A stretch of 64,000 bases of DNA from positions 248,001 to 312,000 of the forward strand of contig NW_026515406.1 of assembly GCF_014898815.1 (NCBI RefSeq), read 5' to 3'. Below, one piece after another: positions 10,126-21,902 of the stretch. The translations under genes and the position numbers were made by a program. Below the pieces are notes generated by a model. It searched no databases, had not been told where the DNA came from, and saw nothing but the letters and a program-made list of their open reading frames with translations. Numbering within the stretch: the stretch's first letter is position 1; each line of letters begins with the position of its first letter. The DNA is from Panonychus citri. Lineage: Eukaryota > Arthropoda > Arachnida > Trombidiformes > Tetranychidae.

Positions 10126-10143
10126 GCGAAGACATCTCCACCA
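10126..10143 (-). other. Candidate primer-binding site
   Basis: Just inside the 5' LTR, after two bases, the minus strand reads TGGTGGAGATGTC. A TGG start is expected for complementarity to the CCA end of a tRNA primer. I could not assign the tRNA species. Comparing the 18 nt with the organism's tRNA 3' ends would settle it. Confidence 0.5.
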
Positions 10144-10145
10144 TT

Positions 10146-10495
10146 TGTTAGGGAATATAAGGACACAAGTAAGATCGTATCGAGTGAATTGAATTTTATT
10201 AAACACTGAAATTATCAGAACTTTCAAAGGTATCACAATTGACGGTTAATTTTATTGAAGGGTAACTTATTTGAAAAAGGTTAAAGGGTGATTAGGGTTA
10301 GTTCATCTGAGGTAGTTAATTAAAGTATTTTAAAGGGAATTAATTTGATCTTAACAATAGAACACTAAAGACACTAAGAACACTAGCTTGAGTTTCTCAA
10401 GCTGGTGACTATTTAAGGTATTCAATTGTATCAGCTGATCTAATTATTGAGGGATGATTTCATAATTACAAATAACAAAGGCTAATCCCCTTACA
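10146..10495 (-). repeat. 5' LTR (350 bp)
   Basis: This LTR lies upstream of gag in the minus orientation and would carry the promoter and transcription start. It appears identical to 829-1178, including the internal hairpin (about 10385-10403). Identical LTRs imply either a very recent insertion or gene conversion. Confidence 0.95.
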
Positions 10496-10500
10496 TTAAT
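10496..10500. repeat. Target-site duplication, right copy (TTAAT)
   Basis: This is the partner of 824-828. Five base pairs is the usual size for Ty3/gypsy integrases (4-6 bp). Confidence 0.9.
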
Positions 10501-12741
10501 CAAATTAAATTGAATGAAAACTTTAATTATCATGACAATTTAATTGTTTACTTTACTTTTAACTTTTACTTTCTTTTGATATTTGATTTTGATTTAAACC
10601 TTTAGTATAATGAGATAGATTGAGTAAATAAGATTAGTTGATATTTAAAAGAAAAAGTTAATTGTAAATCATGTTGACGTTGATTATTGTGATTACAGCT
10701 TAATTACAATGAGAGCACATGAATTAAATTAACAACAATTAACAAACAAGAAAACAGGTAAAAAGAAATGAATAAAAAAAAACAATGAAGGTTAAGTCTG
10801 ATGATGATTTTTCCCCTTTTACAATCAATACTTGTTACAATATTAATAACATTTAATTGTGATTAAGATGATAATTATTATCATGATTGTTATCCAATTG
10901 ACTTTTCCTCTCTTTGTTTAATTTCATAATGATTAACGGTAAATGATTAGATTATGAAAAAAGTTCCTAAACCTGGAATTAGTTGATTTCCAGGTGAAAA
11001 TGTCAAGGCACAAATACCTCAAGGCCTCAAAGTTAATAAAACTATTATCACAATTTGTTTTGTTTAATTTGATATCCTAATTAAATAATTAACTAATTTT
11101 ATCTCTGATTGTGTTCCTATGCTCCTGGTGGTGATGGTTAAGGTATCAAAGCGGTCACAATTAGGATAAACATTAAATGTTATTGTTAATGTTCAATTAT
11201 CAATTGATAGACTAATTAAATGTTCTCATTTGTTTAACTTAATGTATTGTACTTGTTATCGAGTTCATGTTGATAACATTTTCACTTGGAACATGGTGAT
11301 CAGGATAATTAGTGGAAGATAATTAAAAGAGAATCAACATTTTTACGATCATCATTTTCTTAGTGTTTCTCTGCTTTTCGTTTGTTAATTGTCGTTCTAT
11401 GATAATTTACAGAAATATGATTTTCCCTTACCAGCTGATTAATCTGTAAATGAATATCATCATCATCATCATCCTGATTATTGAATTGTTGGTGAGTGGG
11501 TGTGAGATTTAACAGTTAAATCGATGACGTTTATCCATAATCACTATTTGCTCCAGTTGCTTCTGTAAATGTCAATTGTTATAAAGAAAGAGAAAAAGAA
11601 AGAGAGATAATGTTAGATCGTTGTTGACACAGTTTCGATCAGTGAAAGTCTTTATCATCAGCAATTTCTTTCATATTTCCAATTGGTATTATTATTTTCC
11701 ATCAGCGCGACAATTAAGTTGTTGACAGCCAAATGACGATAATAACCAGAGAAAGGGAAAAGGAAACAGAGACTGATCAACTAACGTCAATCGAAATTCA
11801 TTTTTCTCGTTTACGTTATTAAACAATCACTTACGTATTTAATCATCGACTTAATCGTTTACTTTTCTATCCTCGAATAAAACAAAAACAATCCTTTCTT
11901 TTTTCACTTCGTTGGGGTTTTTTTTTCTGTCTTATTATCTATCTTAATTATCCCTCCACAGGTAAGGGATGATTAGTTGATTAAAGAGAAGCAAAAAATC
12001 ATCTATGAAACAATTTATCGCGATCTATTGTCGAAACGACCTCGACCATCAACAGTAATTATAAACGAAAATTTAATCCAAACCAAAGTAACGATTGTGT
12101 GTGGAGTAAATGAGTTATCCCAACTATTGAGTTCTAATGGTGAAAGAGCAGAAAAAGGTAATTGTATTAGTGAAAGATAATAAATAATAATAATGATCAT
12201 GTAATAAGAGCTTATTGAGAGAGTATGTTGCTTAAGAGAGTCAAAGATAATCAAAGTTTTTTTTTGTTCACCAAAAAGGTTCAATCACAACAAATAATAG
12301 TTCAGGAAAAAAAAATAACATTTCTAACCTCGGATATATTAAATTTTGCTAATCTTTTCACCTTCATTTTTATCCTGATAATTGGGTGACCTTCATTGAT
12401 GATTACTAATCCAATCTCATTGTCAAAATTGTTTTTCATTCACTTAGAAAAAAATCACTTTTGCTCCAAGTTGTAAAGAGTAATGTGGTTGTAGCGGTAG
12501 TTAGGTGGTTGTGATTATGATTGTTGTGTAGTAATGATGATGATAATAATATCTTTCCATCTAACACCATTAACGATTCTTTCATTTTATTTTCTTTCTC
12601 GTCTCTATTATCATTCTCATCCTCTTTTATCTTCATCTTGGTACGTGTATGTGTTACTTTGACTTATTGGGTTGATTTACTTGTTCCATCCTTCTTTAAA
12701 TTTTTGATTGCTCGATATCTTGTTTAGTCTTTTGTTGTTAT

Positions 12742-12787
<46 letters not shown>

Positions 12788-13963
12788 TCTCGTTGATATT
12801 GTTGACGAATGTGAACATAACTGATGAAGTTGATGATGAAGAGAAACAGTTTCGTGTGTGGTTGATGTATTCCTTTGATCGATTGTGAGTCTCGGTGTTC
12901 AGGATGATGTTGGTTGATTGCCAGGAAAAACCTTCACTGTTTGTGTGTGTAAATGAGAGAGAAAGAGAGAGAGAGGGAGAAAAGATAGTAGAAGAAAATC
13001 AATTGAGGCACCTCATCATCTATAATCTCATATCTCACTCATTCTCATCATCATTTCTCTCTCTCTCTCTAACTCTCCCTTTCCCTTGTTTGATAGGTTG
13101 TCGTTGTAATAGTGTACTGCAAAGAGTACAAACCTGGTACTTGTTAAGAAAAGGCAATTCCTTAAGAATCTAGGACAGTAACACTTAAATTTTTGTTTGT
13201 CACTTTTTTGCCTTCAAAAAAGAAAATAACAAAACAAAAATGTACCCAGAAAATTGAGATTATATCAAAAACAAACACGAAAACAACACCAATCAGCATA
13301 AAATAGCAATAGTCGAGTTCAATTGTGAGCGGAGAGAGAGAGAGAGAGTGATAGAGAGTTAGAATGAGAGTGAGAGTGATATAAGTTCAATCTTACTCAT
13401 GAATACCGGATTAAAATAGAATTGAACCAAAATGTTAATGATGATGATGATGAAGAGACTGGTAGTGGTTAGGATGACGGTGGTAAACTTGTTATTATAT
13501 ATTAATAATAATAATGTAATAAGTACCAGTAGCAATAGTGTTAATGGTTGTAATAGTAGTAGAGGTAAATTGTGATAAAAGAATCTCCAAAAACAGGTTG
13601 TTAGATTAAAATTACATCGGGGATCCTTTTTTTTGGTTCTTCTTCATCTTCTCCTGGTTATATTTATATAAATACATCTCTAATAGCTGGTGAGAGGGGT
13701 TAGGTTATCATCTTGATTGTTTGGCTTTTTTTTTCTTTCTTTTCTCTCTTTGTTTTCTTTATATTTTCCTTCCTTCTTCCTCTTCTTTGCGTATAAATAT
13801 ATTTATACATTGCTGATTGTGAATGTCATCATCATTAGTAAACCACCACCAACATCACCATAAAATCCAAATCATTTGATTACGATGGAAAATTAATAAA
13901 TTATCATCTCAAATTCCAGGTTAACGTTTTTCTTTCTTGATTTCCTTTATGTTGGTAACAGTT
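10501..13963. other. Intergenic stretch with microsatellites
   Basis: No gene is supported in this 3.5 kb. Open frames of 60-100 codons occur but have low-complexity content, no start context and no recognisable domain. There are GT/GA simple repeats at about 12742-12784 and GA-rich tracts near 12957-12980 and 13330-13350. ATG-rich runs and AATTG-type words fill the rest. It lies downstream of the glycosylase gene, so 3' UTR sequence may extend into it. Confidence 0.6.
12742..12784. repeat. Compound (GT)n(GA)n microsatellite
   Basis: An uninterrupted GT run passes directly into a GA run of about 15 units. Confidence 0.95.
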
Positions 13964-15058
13964 TCAATCACTTGATCCAAGAAAATAACGGGAACAGACA
14001 GTTACCTCTTCTTCTTTGTCTTCTTTAATGGTACCACTGGTTTCACCTTCTTTACAAGTTGATAATTGGTTGAGGGTTAATTGATTTTCGACCTAAAATA
14101 ATAGAAAAATTAGAAAAGAAATTAAATTAATTTTAATCCAATTTCTTTTTCCACTTGTTACTTTGAGATTTGGTTCGGTGTAACTAGCGACATCTCTTGG
14201 AGAATTTTTCATTCTATTTGTTTGTTTGTTCTTTTTTTCTGTTGGAGGGAAAATGAACTCTAATTGATCCAATTGATTAAATTGATTATTTCGAAGTGAA
14301 TTAAGTAATTTTTTTAATTTTTCGTAGAATTTTAATTTCGACTGAAGTGTAGGATAAGCTGAAGATCGTGGAGAAGATGAAGGCATGACGAAAATTAAAG
14401 TTCCATCCAGTGTTTCCTTTTGAAGGCCGAGAGGAAAATTTTTGGTTCCAGAGAAAATCTCATAAATTCCTATTATTAAATTAAATCAAATTAGGTAAGA
14501 ATAAATTAATTTTCAATTCAAATTCAACAATCAATCGAATGATTGAAATGAAGAAGAAAAAAGAAAAAAGAAAACAAGACTAATCTAAATGTTGGTAACA
14601 AGTGATTTTCTTTTCTCTTTTTCATTCCTTTGTCTCTATCAATCTCTTACCTATTCCATTAAAAACTGCAACCTTAGGTTTGTATTGGATTAATTTACGA
14701 CGTAATTGTATTGCTCCATTTTAATTTCTTCTTTACTTAGGTCAGATGAGCCACGAGTTGTTCTTTCAACAATATTAGTAAAACCAATACCATGGTCAAC
14801 TAGTCTTTTATCATCTTTGAATGTTGCTGACCAATCAATTATACCTGAGGCATATAAACATGGCCAAAAGTGATTACCAACACCAGCATAATGATGACCA
14901 TGATAAGCTGATGATAATCCAGGATTAATACCAATTATAACGCAATCAAGTCCTGGTTTTAGTGAATCTTCTAACTTTCTCTCCAATAATATACTCTCAT
15001 CAACATCAAATCTGAATCGTTTAGATTTACCACCAGTGGAAAATGATGATGAAGCCAT
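13964..15058 (-). CDS. TDG: Thymine-DNA glycosylase (TDG/MUG family), three exons, one frameshift
   Basis: The enzyme excises thymine or uracil from G-mismatches, and in vertebrates oxidised 5-methylcytosine, in nuclear base-excision repair. Proposed exons are 15058-14651, 14469-14162 and 14092-13964. The first splice joins in frame with GT-AG ends and lands on the family sequence FNG...IYEIF. Exon 1 holds the catalytic motif GINPG with the following YHGHHYAG.GNHFW block and GFTN.VERTT. Exon 2 carries the insertion-loop motif MPSSSPRSS. The N-terminal regulatory region of vertebrate TDG is absent; only about 30 residues precede the core. A single base is missing in an A-run of exon 1 (14719-14722): the conserved sequence continues in the next frame. 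This is either a recent lesion or an assembly error. The last exon and stop are the least certain. Confidence 0.85.
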
Positions 15059-17985
15059 TTTCAAATTTCTCTCTAATACTTTACCATTTACCAGGTTATA
15101 AGGTCAATAGTACTTGCCTTATATATATTATGGTAAATAATAATAGTATTTATCTAACATAATACAATAAGAGATAATATAATATAATCTCTGTTTATAC
15201 TATATTAATATACTAATGTAATAAGCATCAGCCTCTTGTCTTTCCCTCTCTCAAAAAGGATTTGATACACTGATGGAATATAACAAGAAAACTATCTATG
15301 GAAATGGTTTTTGGTGATAATCAAGAAGATGAGGAAACAAAAGAGCAAGAAACAAGAGTGAAAACAAACCAAAGTAATTTCATTTATAATAAACAACACC
15401 AAAAGTAACTGTAAACCCAAACTGTAAGTAGATTTTTAATCTTTCCCATTACTATTTCTATGTGTCGTTGTTGTTGTTGTTTTTGAGGGTGGGATGGTAA
15501 TCTATAGCTTTAGGGGGTCTTTTCTTAATCCAGTTAATAGTGAGTGAGAGAGAGAGGTAGAGACATAGAACCTATGAGAAATTGTGAAAGAGAAAAACAA
15601 ATCAATCAATAGAAATCAAATATTGTCATTTGTTGTTGGTTCCATCATCACATGTTATCATTTCTCTTTTAACTCAAACTTTTGACTTTCCAAATTTTCC
15701 AAATATTTTATCTCTCACACACTCACTTGCTCTGTGATTCTATTTTAATTAATCAACATTCAGTTGACAAATTAACAACGATTAAACTACCAGACAGTCT
15801 AATATAATTTAACCTTGATACAAATTCTTAATTCTAACTAGCTAACAATTGATTACCTTTGTAACAGTTTCTAAAATTACTTTTAATTGTTGATTGTGTA
15901 ACTTGTTGTCTGTTTTTTCTTGACAGTTATGAGCGCACAATCAGCTGATTTTTTGTTGTAATCAAGCCTTAATCGGTAACATTTACAGTTGAAGGATACA
16001 AAAAGGTACATATCAAGAAAGAGGAGAGATTAAGAAGACACAGATTTAGACAATTACAACAGTAGAAAAGGGATTAAGATGAAGACAGAAGGGAAAAGTA
16101 TGTAGGCAGATTTATCATGGAAGATGAAAAAGATTATGCTGAAAAGGAAAAGAAAGAATAAAAAAGATGATGATGATGATGATGATGAAAGAGAAAGATT
16201 TGAATGTCAGCCTGTGGAAAGTTATTAATGTGTTTTTGTTTCTCTGTTCGAGCAAATTATTCGAATACTTTTAATGTTCTAACTCGAAATTTTCTATTTT
16301 TTTATTCTTTCTGCTATTTTATCATATTCTTTAGAATTTCCATTTATTAAGATGATGAACGATAAATTTCTCTTTTTTTAATTACTCTCAATGAATGTAC
16401 TATTATTGCAAAAGATTATATTTCCTAACGGAACTTTCATTTTCTTTTGAATAATAATTAATCTCTTTTCTTTTCCTCTCTTTCAGATGATTTTCTTTGA
16501 ATATTCTTTGTTATTTCATGAGTAACAGAATCGTTTCCATGTTTCGTTTAATCAACTCATCGCCATGTTGATCATGAAATTCAATTAATAACCTTTCGTA
16601 CTTGTCAACTTACACGTTGTTTTGGAAGGTGACAGTTTCAAAATGAGAGAGAGAGAGAGATAAGTGATGATTGTGTAACTTGTTTACAATTAAAGCGAGT
16701 GAGCAAATTGTTTCTCGCTTTTTTCGACACTAATTAATTTGTACATCAATTGAAAGTAATTCGAAGGTAATATTTTCGAAATTTTTTCTCTCATCAAAAG
16801 TAGTAAACAAAATTCCAATATATTAATATTATTCTCTTCATCTTCTTTCATTTACAGATTAATATTCTTTCTGGAACTTTTCTGTTTATGCTCCATGAAT
16901 GGACTCATCGACCAACAGAAGTTGTAACTTTCGAGTTGAAACTTGATCGCTAAATAATTAGATGAGAATTATTAATAATTTATGGTGAGAATATTTTTTT
17001 CTCTTCTACTATCAAGTTTTTTTCTAATTCCTTTTGCAAGATCTTCTTCTTTGTCAATAGTAACAATTTGTTTCAATTTTTTCTTTCATCAAATTTAGTA
17101 TCATCATCAAATAATCTTCATCATTATAACTCAATCAAATTAATCACCTTTTAATTCCAACCATTATTATACTTTAGAATGATGATTAAAATGTTGAAAA
17201 CCGTTATTTTTGTTATAATGAAACAATGATAAATTAACAGGGATTATAAACTGTATTACATGGATAATGATGATAATTAAATAATCAAGAGGTAGTTATG
17301 ATAATATACTAAACGTGCACTTCCCAAGTTGGATAATGTAACAATTACAATGAGAGAGAGAAAAAAACAAAAAATAGTTACATAAATTGTTTACAATTAC
17401 GGTAACACTTTAGGTTTGCTCTGTTTTCTTTTACTCTCTACTCTTCTCATTAATCAAATTAACAACGATTTGTTTACTAATTAAGAGGAAAATGAAATTT
17501 GTTTTTGCCGAATTTTCTAAACTTATTCTCATTATCGTAAATGTCGTAAACAAAATACCAATGATATTAAATAACTTTTTCTTACTCATTTCTTACAGAG
17601 CGATTATGGAAATCAATTGAAAATAAGATCATCAAACAACAACAACAACTACTCAATGAAAAGTTAAGGTGATGACCTGATTGTTTGTAAGCAGATAAAC
17701 AAAATTGAAGGCAACGGAAACTATTGATATTATTGATACATTGTGAAAGTAAAAGGAAAGATGAAGAGAGAGAGAGATGATAACTACTGTATGATGCTCC
17801 CCTTGTACTTCCGGGAAGAGAGGAAGGTTACAGGGGCTCTCCTCTATTTTTTTCCCACTTCGGCAGGAGCCAAATTAGGCCTTGTGAGCGATGTAAAGAA
17901 AGCAAAAAAGTGTCAATGAAACTCAATGATTAATGTGAATTTTGTCAATTATTGAACATCTTCACAAGAATCAGGAAAGAGAAAG

Positions 17986-18011
17986 CTCTCTCTCTCTCTC
18001 TCTCTCTCTCT
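17986..18011. repeat. (CT)n microsatellite
   Basis: An uninterrupted CT run of about 13 units. Confidence 0.95.
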
Positions 18012-18773
18012 TTCATCGTTCTCATTATTTCATCTTTATCATCATCATAAGCAGCTCACTAGCTCTTTACTCAATCAACATCATTATTTCATCATCATTA
18101 TCATACTATTATATTTAGTTAATTTACTATCTCATTGTTTAGTAGTAGTAGAAAAAAATTAATGGTTGTTTTTTTTTCTTGTTGATTGTAAAATCTCATC
18201 TAATTTTTTTTTTGTTATATTATTAATACAACAACATCATTAGTCATTTGACAATGAAAAATTTAGGCCTGCGTTCATAAAGAAACAAAATTAGTTTAAT
18301 TATATTCTAGTGAAAAGTTAGTTAACTATTAGAATCATTAACTATTGCGAGGATTGTTTGTTTTTCATGTTACTGATTGTTGGTGATGATGATGTTGATT
18401 ATGACGATGGTTAAATCATATTTCCCTTGTAAATGAATTCTTCTTTATACTAATTAATTTTATCTTCACTTATTTTTCCTCTCACGCGCTTCATCATCTC
18501 ATAGTTTTCCATCTTTTCAGGCCTTCTTATTTTTCTTCCATAACAACATAGTAATTGACTCTTCATCTTAATTCAAAGTTAATCAACATTCCAACGGGAA
18601 TCATCTTAGGCTTTTCTCTCCACCAACCCAATAAAACGCATTTTTCCAAGACTTGGTTACATTTTTGTCGCAATTAGATGATTCCATCATCTTCATCTCC
18701 ATCCTCATCATTATCCTCAGTAATCATAGAGAAACTGTTTCTTTTTTATATCAACTTCAAAGGAGAGAAACAT

Positions 18774-18776
<3 letters not shown>

Positions 18777-18813
<37 letters not shown>
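18777..18813. repeat. (TC)n microsatellite
   Basis: An uninterrupted TC run of about 18 units. Confidence 0.95.
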
Positions 18814-18814
<1 letters not shown>

Positions 18815-20204
18815 ACCTTTTCTTAATTTTGTTTTAAATATAATTTTAATTCTTAACTCTAGGAGTACAATTTATCAAGGGATAACACTTAAAGATTAAG
18901 ATGATAACTTGGGAACAGAGGATTAATGGTGGAAATGATGATGATCTCTTTTCCAGTAAAACTTTTATCATCTCTCTCCAACTTTTGTCGACTGTTGAAA
19001 ATATCGTTTAGTCAACTATTCATGGTTACTCTTGATCATATGTTTAGATGATGTTCCTGATTACATCAACAGAACATTTTTCATCATCTCTTTGTACTTA
19101 AATTAATTGCTGTTGACCCGTCAAACAAATTATCATCCCACCTCATCCTCATCCTCATCATCATCATCATCATCTAATCTTATTCATTCTGTTTCTGTCC
19201 ATTAGCAACAATTAATTAACATTTTCTTCCTTCTGTTTAATTTTTACAACCCAAAGGAACCTCAATAGTTAAAGGTCACAATTAATTGTTCCATTGATGG
19301 TTTACCCCAACTGAACAACAATTTAAACCAACAACGAGAAGGAAAAAAGAGACCAGAAGCCTTCTGATCATGTTAATCATCATCAGCATCTTTTCTCTTC
19401 ATCTTTAAACATTTAAACTTGGATAACTCAATTTAGAAATTACAACAATTAATCATTTCCATCATTAAGCTTCTTGTTTTAACAGAAAATTTATATTTCT
19501 CACCATTTTTTTTGACAATTTCTAAAATATTAAGTAACAAGAAATCAAAAAATCTGAATGAACTTAAGTGTATTGATTGTTTCATTAACAATTAGATAAT
19601 TACATTGAAAATATTGAAGTGGGAAAATTAGTAATAACAATCAGATGGAAAATTAATCATTATTATTAATCATCTTTACCTTTATTATTTATCAATATAA
19701 AAGGCGATTGTTATAAATATAGAAACAGATTCAAGTAAAAATCATCTTGTTATTAAATAATTAGAATGATTAGAAAATTAATATTTCCTAATAACAATTA
19801 ACTTTGAATTTCATTAAAATTGAATTCGAGGTTAGTTTATCTGGAATACGATAGATGGCGTTTCGACTCGACAATTTACTTAACAATCGAGAGGGAAACG
19901 TGTTTACCTGTGTACCCTGAATTTTTTTGTTTTATTTCGTGAAAATAATAATAGTTAATTATATTAAGTGCTCTAAAATTGAATAACAAGGTCGTAGAAA
20001 TACCCTAAAAAAAGGTAAGAAAGTTAAAGAATAAAAAATAACACAAAAAATATATAAAAAGACTGAGCCACGTTGCTCTTCATCTTTTTCCGTTAACAAT
20101 ATAGAACGTTTAGTTCAAAATTTAAAATTTCCCTTTGGGAGTAAATACTTACATTTAATTTTTTAATTTTTCAATTTATTTTCTTTTCTGTTGACTTGTT
20201 AGAA

Positions 20205-20948
20205 ATGGATAATTTTGATATTGATAAGTTTGTGAGAAAAATAAATCTTAAGATTCCGACAAGGAAAGACTGGACAAGCTCGATTGCAGCCATTCCAGTA
20301 AAGGATTTGCTTGACCTTATTAGTAATATCGTAATCGTGTTTAATGAACAAGAAAAAGGTGTAATCTCAGTAAAGAAAACAGTTTTACAGAAAATGAGTC
20401 ACATCGTAACCTACGCCAAGGAAAGTGTAGACACATTGAATCTCACTGATGAAGAGAAAGTTATGATTCAATCAATACCGAAGGAAATGACTATTTGCAT
20501 ACCTGCTATCTTATCAAGAGAGGGCAAATCAAATGCAAGCTACGCAAGTTCAACAGCATCAACTTCGGTTAAAGAAGGTGAATCTTTAAACATAAAAAAC
20601 CCAATTATAATAGAAGAAGAGACAGTTATTCCAGTTGTAAACAATCCCGAAACAAAAGAAAATCCCAATCCAGTCGCTGGAAAAAGTGACGACATGGTTG
20701 AAGAAGAACAAGTAATAAATAAAATGGTAACGCTCATTGAGAAAATGGATGAAGAAGAAATTGAGGAAGAATCGGGAGATTATCAAGAAGATGAAACGTC
20801 AGGAGAAAACAAACAGTTGAAAGGGAAATTTGGATCAGTTGATTTATACTCAGAAAACATCAAGGTTCGATTGGATAATGTGAGAGAGGTCAAGAGGGTG
20901 TTCCACCGAGTGGAAGATAGAACGATGCCAACATCATGGAAATGGTAA
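20205..20948 (+). pseudogene. LINE ORF1 N-terminal fragment (copy A)
   Basis: The frame opens at ATG 20205 (MDNFDIDKF) and runs about 247 codons before ending just past the deletion junction. The N-terminal region is the intact reference for copies B and C, which have lost one A from a five-A run near codon 13. It contains a possible coiled or acidic segment rich in Glu and no zinc knuckles, because those lie in the deleted part. Confidence 0.8.
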
Positions 20949-21047
20949 GGAAACTAATATTCGTGATGAATACGCCTTCGAATCGCTGAACTCACCGGAA
21001 CAGATATCACCCAAAATCAAAAAAAAATAATAGAGGGGTTCATCACA

Positions 21048-21797
21048 ATGGGGGTCGCCCAATCATTGGAATATTTCACTGAAGGAGACGGCTTGTTCGT
21101 TGGAGTTGGTTCATTCAACATGAGTGCATTTGGGTGTACATTGAGGTCTGAATGGGACAATTGCCTGATAGTGATTCGGGCTCAATTGGTGTTCATGAAG
21201 GAGGAGGAGGAAGATCATGTTTTAATATTACCAGAAAAGTTGCAATTATCAATCAATTCAAAATCGACCTATGTTAACGATGCATTTGCGATAATCAACA
21301 AGTATGGGAAGAAAAATTTGCGATGGACCTACGGCAATTATATTGAATACAAATTCACCCCAAGAAGAATAACAAAGCAAATAATTGGATGGCTGTCGAC
21401 CAAGAGATGGAAAGAAATTAGACTTGAGATCAGAGCAAGAATTTGCAAATGGTTGCGAGATGAAAACGATGTCATTGCTACAATCATGAACAACATCGAG
21501 TGTTATACGAATGAATATGGTTATTTAGGACAAACACACTATTGCCAATTGATGAACATTTTATCCAAGAAGACAGTTAACCTCAACAATTTCAATTGCT
21601 GTCCCAACGATCAAAGACATCACCCGTTCACCTGTTCGGAAACTTTAAATGCAGCGCTAATAGAACAAGACACTAATTATAAATTTACAAGAAATTTCAA
21701 AATTAATCTATCAAATATTGATGATTTTATATTAGCAGTTAATATTGTAATATCGGCCTCAGGGGCAATAAGAAATTCCTTTGTTTTATTCCTGTAA
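21048..21797 (+). pseudogene. LINE ORF2 C-terminal fragment (copy A)
   Basis: A 249-codon frame matches the last 249 codons of the RT protein of the full copy. It ends with the Cys/His cluster (CCPNDQRHHPFTC) typical of LINE ORF2 C-termini. It lacks RT and endonuclease. Confidence 0.8.
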
Positions 21798-21902
21798 TCC
21801 TATCCAATCTCCCCTCCCCTTGTACGGTTGTCACTGCCGGAAACGATGAATTCCAATTCATCGAAGCCTCCCCTGAGGCCGCTGTTGAAGCTTAAAAGTA
21901 AA

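Larger units (their letters stand above)
1068..10403. repeat. Family of dispersed short hairpins inside the LTR element
   Basis: At least 18 short inverted repeats share one design: arms of 7-14 bp, mostly ending in GAG or AAG, a loop of usually 3 nt, then CTC or CTT. Clear examples by position are 1068-1086, 1446-1468 (5-nt loop), 2468-2490, 2761-2779, 3624-3645, 3785-3797, 4058-4078, 4222-4252, 4494-4510, 4641-4657, 4778-4798, 6187-6205, 6861-6883, 8358-8377 (4-nt loop), 9091-9111, 9684-9700, 9958-9979, 10045-10063 and the second LTR copy. They occur in coding, noncoding and LTR parts. The outer arm sequences differ from one site to the next while pairing is kept. Those in coding frames yield similar peptides such as DEATSS, DGATPSS or DGDTPS. 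Confidence 0.85.
829..10495 (-). mobile_element. Complete Ty3/gypsy-type LTR retrotransposon with two extra ORFs
   Basis: A 9,667-bp element is read on the minus strand. It is bounded by 350-bp direct LTRs (829-1178 and 10146-10495) that begin TG and end CA and look identical by eye. A 5-bp target duplication TTAAT lies at 824-828 and 10496-10500. In transcription order it holds a candidate primer-binding site, gag with zinc knuckle and protease, pol in the Ty3 order (RT, RNase H, integrase), a 0.7-kb spacer, a RING/TRAF zinc-finger ORF, a DEDDh exonuclease ORF and a polypurine tract next to the 3' LTR. No envelope-like gene with a signal peptide or transmembrane anchor is seen. The identical LTRs indicate a recent insertion, yet pol carries several frameshifts. 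Family order and motifs are seen directly; the Ty3/gypsy assignment follows from integrase lying after RNase H. Confidence 0.95.
15059..19888. other. Long gene-free stretch rich in simple repeats
   Basis: 4.8 kb hold no open frame of about 60 codons or more on either strand and no recognisable domain. CT/GA microsatellites lie at 17986-18011 and 18777-18813, with shorter GA tracts near 15541-15560, 16648-16662 and 17768-17778. It could contain distal regulatory DNA, a noncoding RNA or UTR exons of a gene outside the window; nothing in the sequence decides. Confidence 0.6.
19889..21902 (+). mobile_element. LINE copy A, internally deleted
   Basis: This 2,014-bp unit starts GAGAGGGAAACG and ends with the 3' UTR and a short A-rich tail. 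It equals the full copy (23894-30630) minus 24941-29663: 6,737 minus 4,723 gives exactly 2,014. The deletion joins at the 4-bp microhomology ATGG. It keeps the 5' UTR, the first 240 codons of ORF1 (ATG at 20205) and the C-terminal part of ORF2 plus the 3' UTR. Both RNA ends needed for mobilisation in trans are therefore retained. Around the junction it differs from the full copy mostly by A-to-G changes. Confidence 0.9.

Noticed and set aside
829..10495. Endogenous retrovirus with an envelope gene
   Set aside because: The two ORFs in the env position have zinc-finger and exonuclease motifs, with no signal peptide, fusion segment or membrane anchor.
11460..11475. CRISPR-like short repeats (CATCAT runs and similar)
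   Set aside because: Simple trinucleotide repeats in eukaryotic DNA; no repeat-spacer structure anywhere in the window.
12015..13173. Several 60-90-codon frames between the LTR element and TDG
   Set aside because: Low-complexity composition driven by microsatellites and AT bias, no splice context or domain.
20540..20786. Minus-strand frames in the LINE copies (also near 22541-22784 and 24541-24787)
   Set aside because: They recur only because the LINE ORF1 recurs; antisense of coding sequence.
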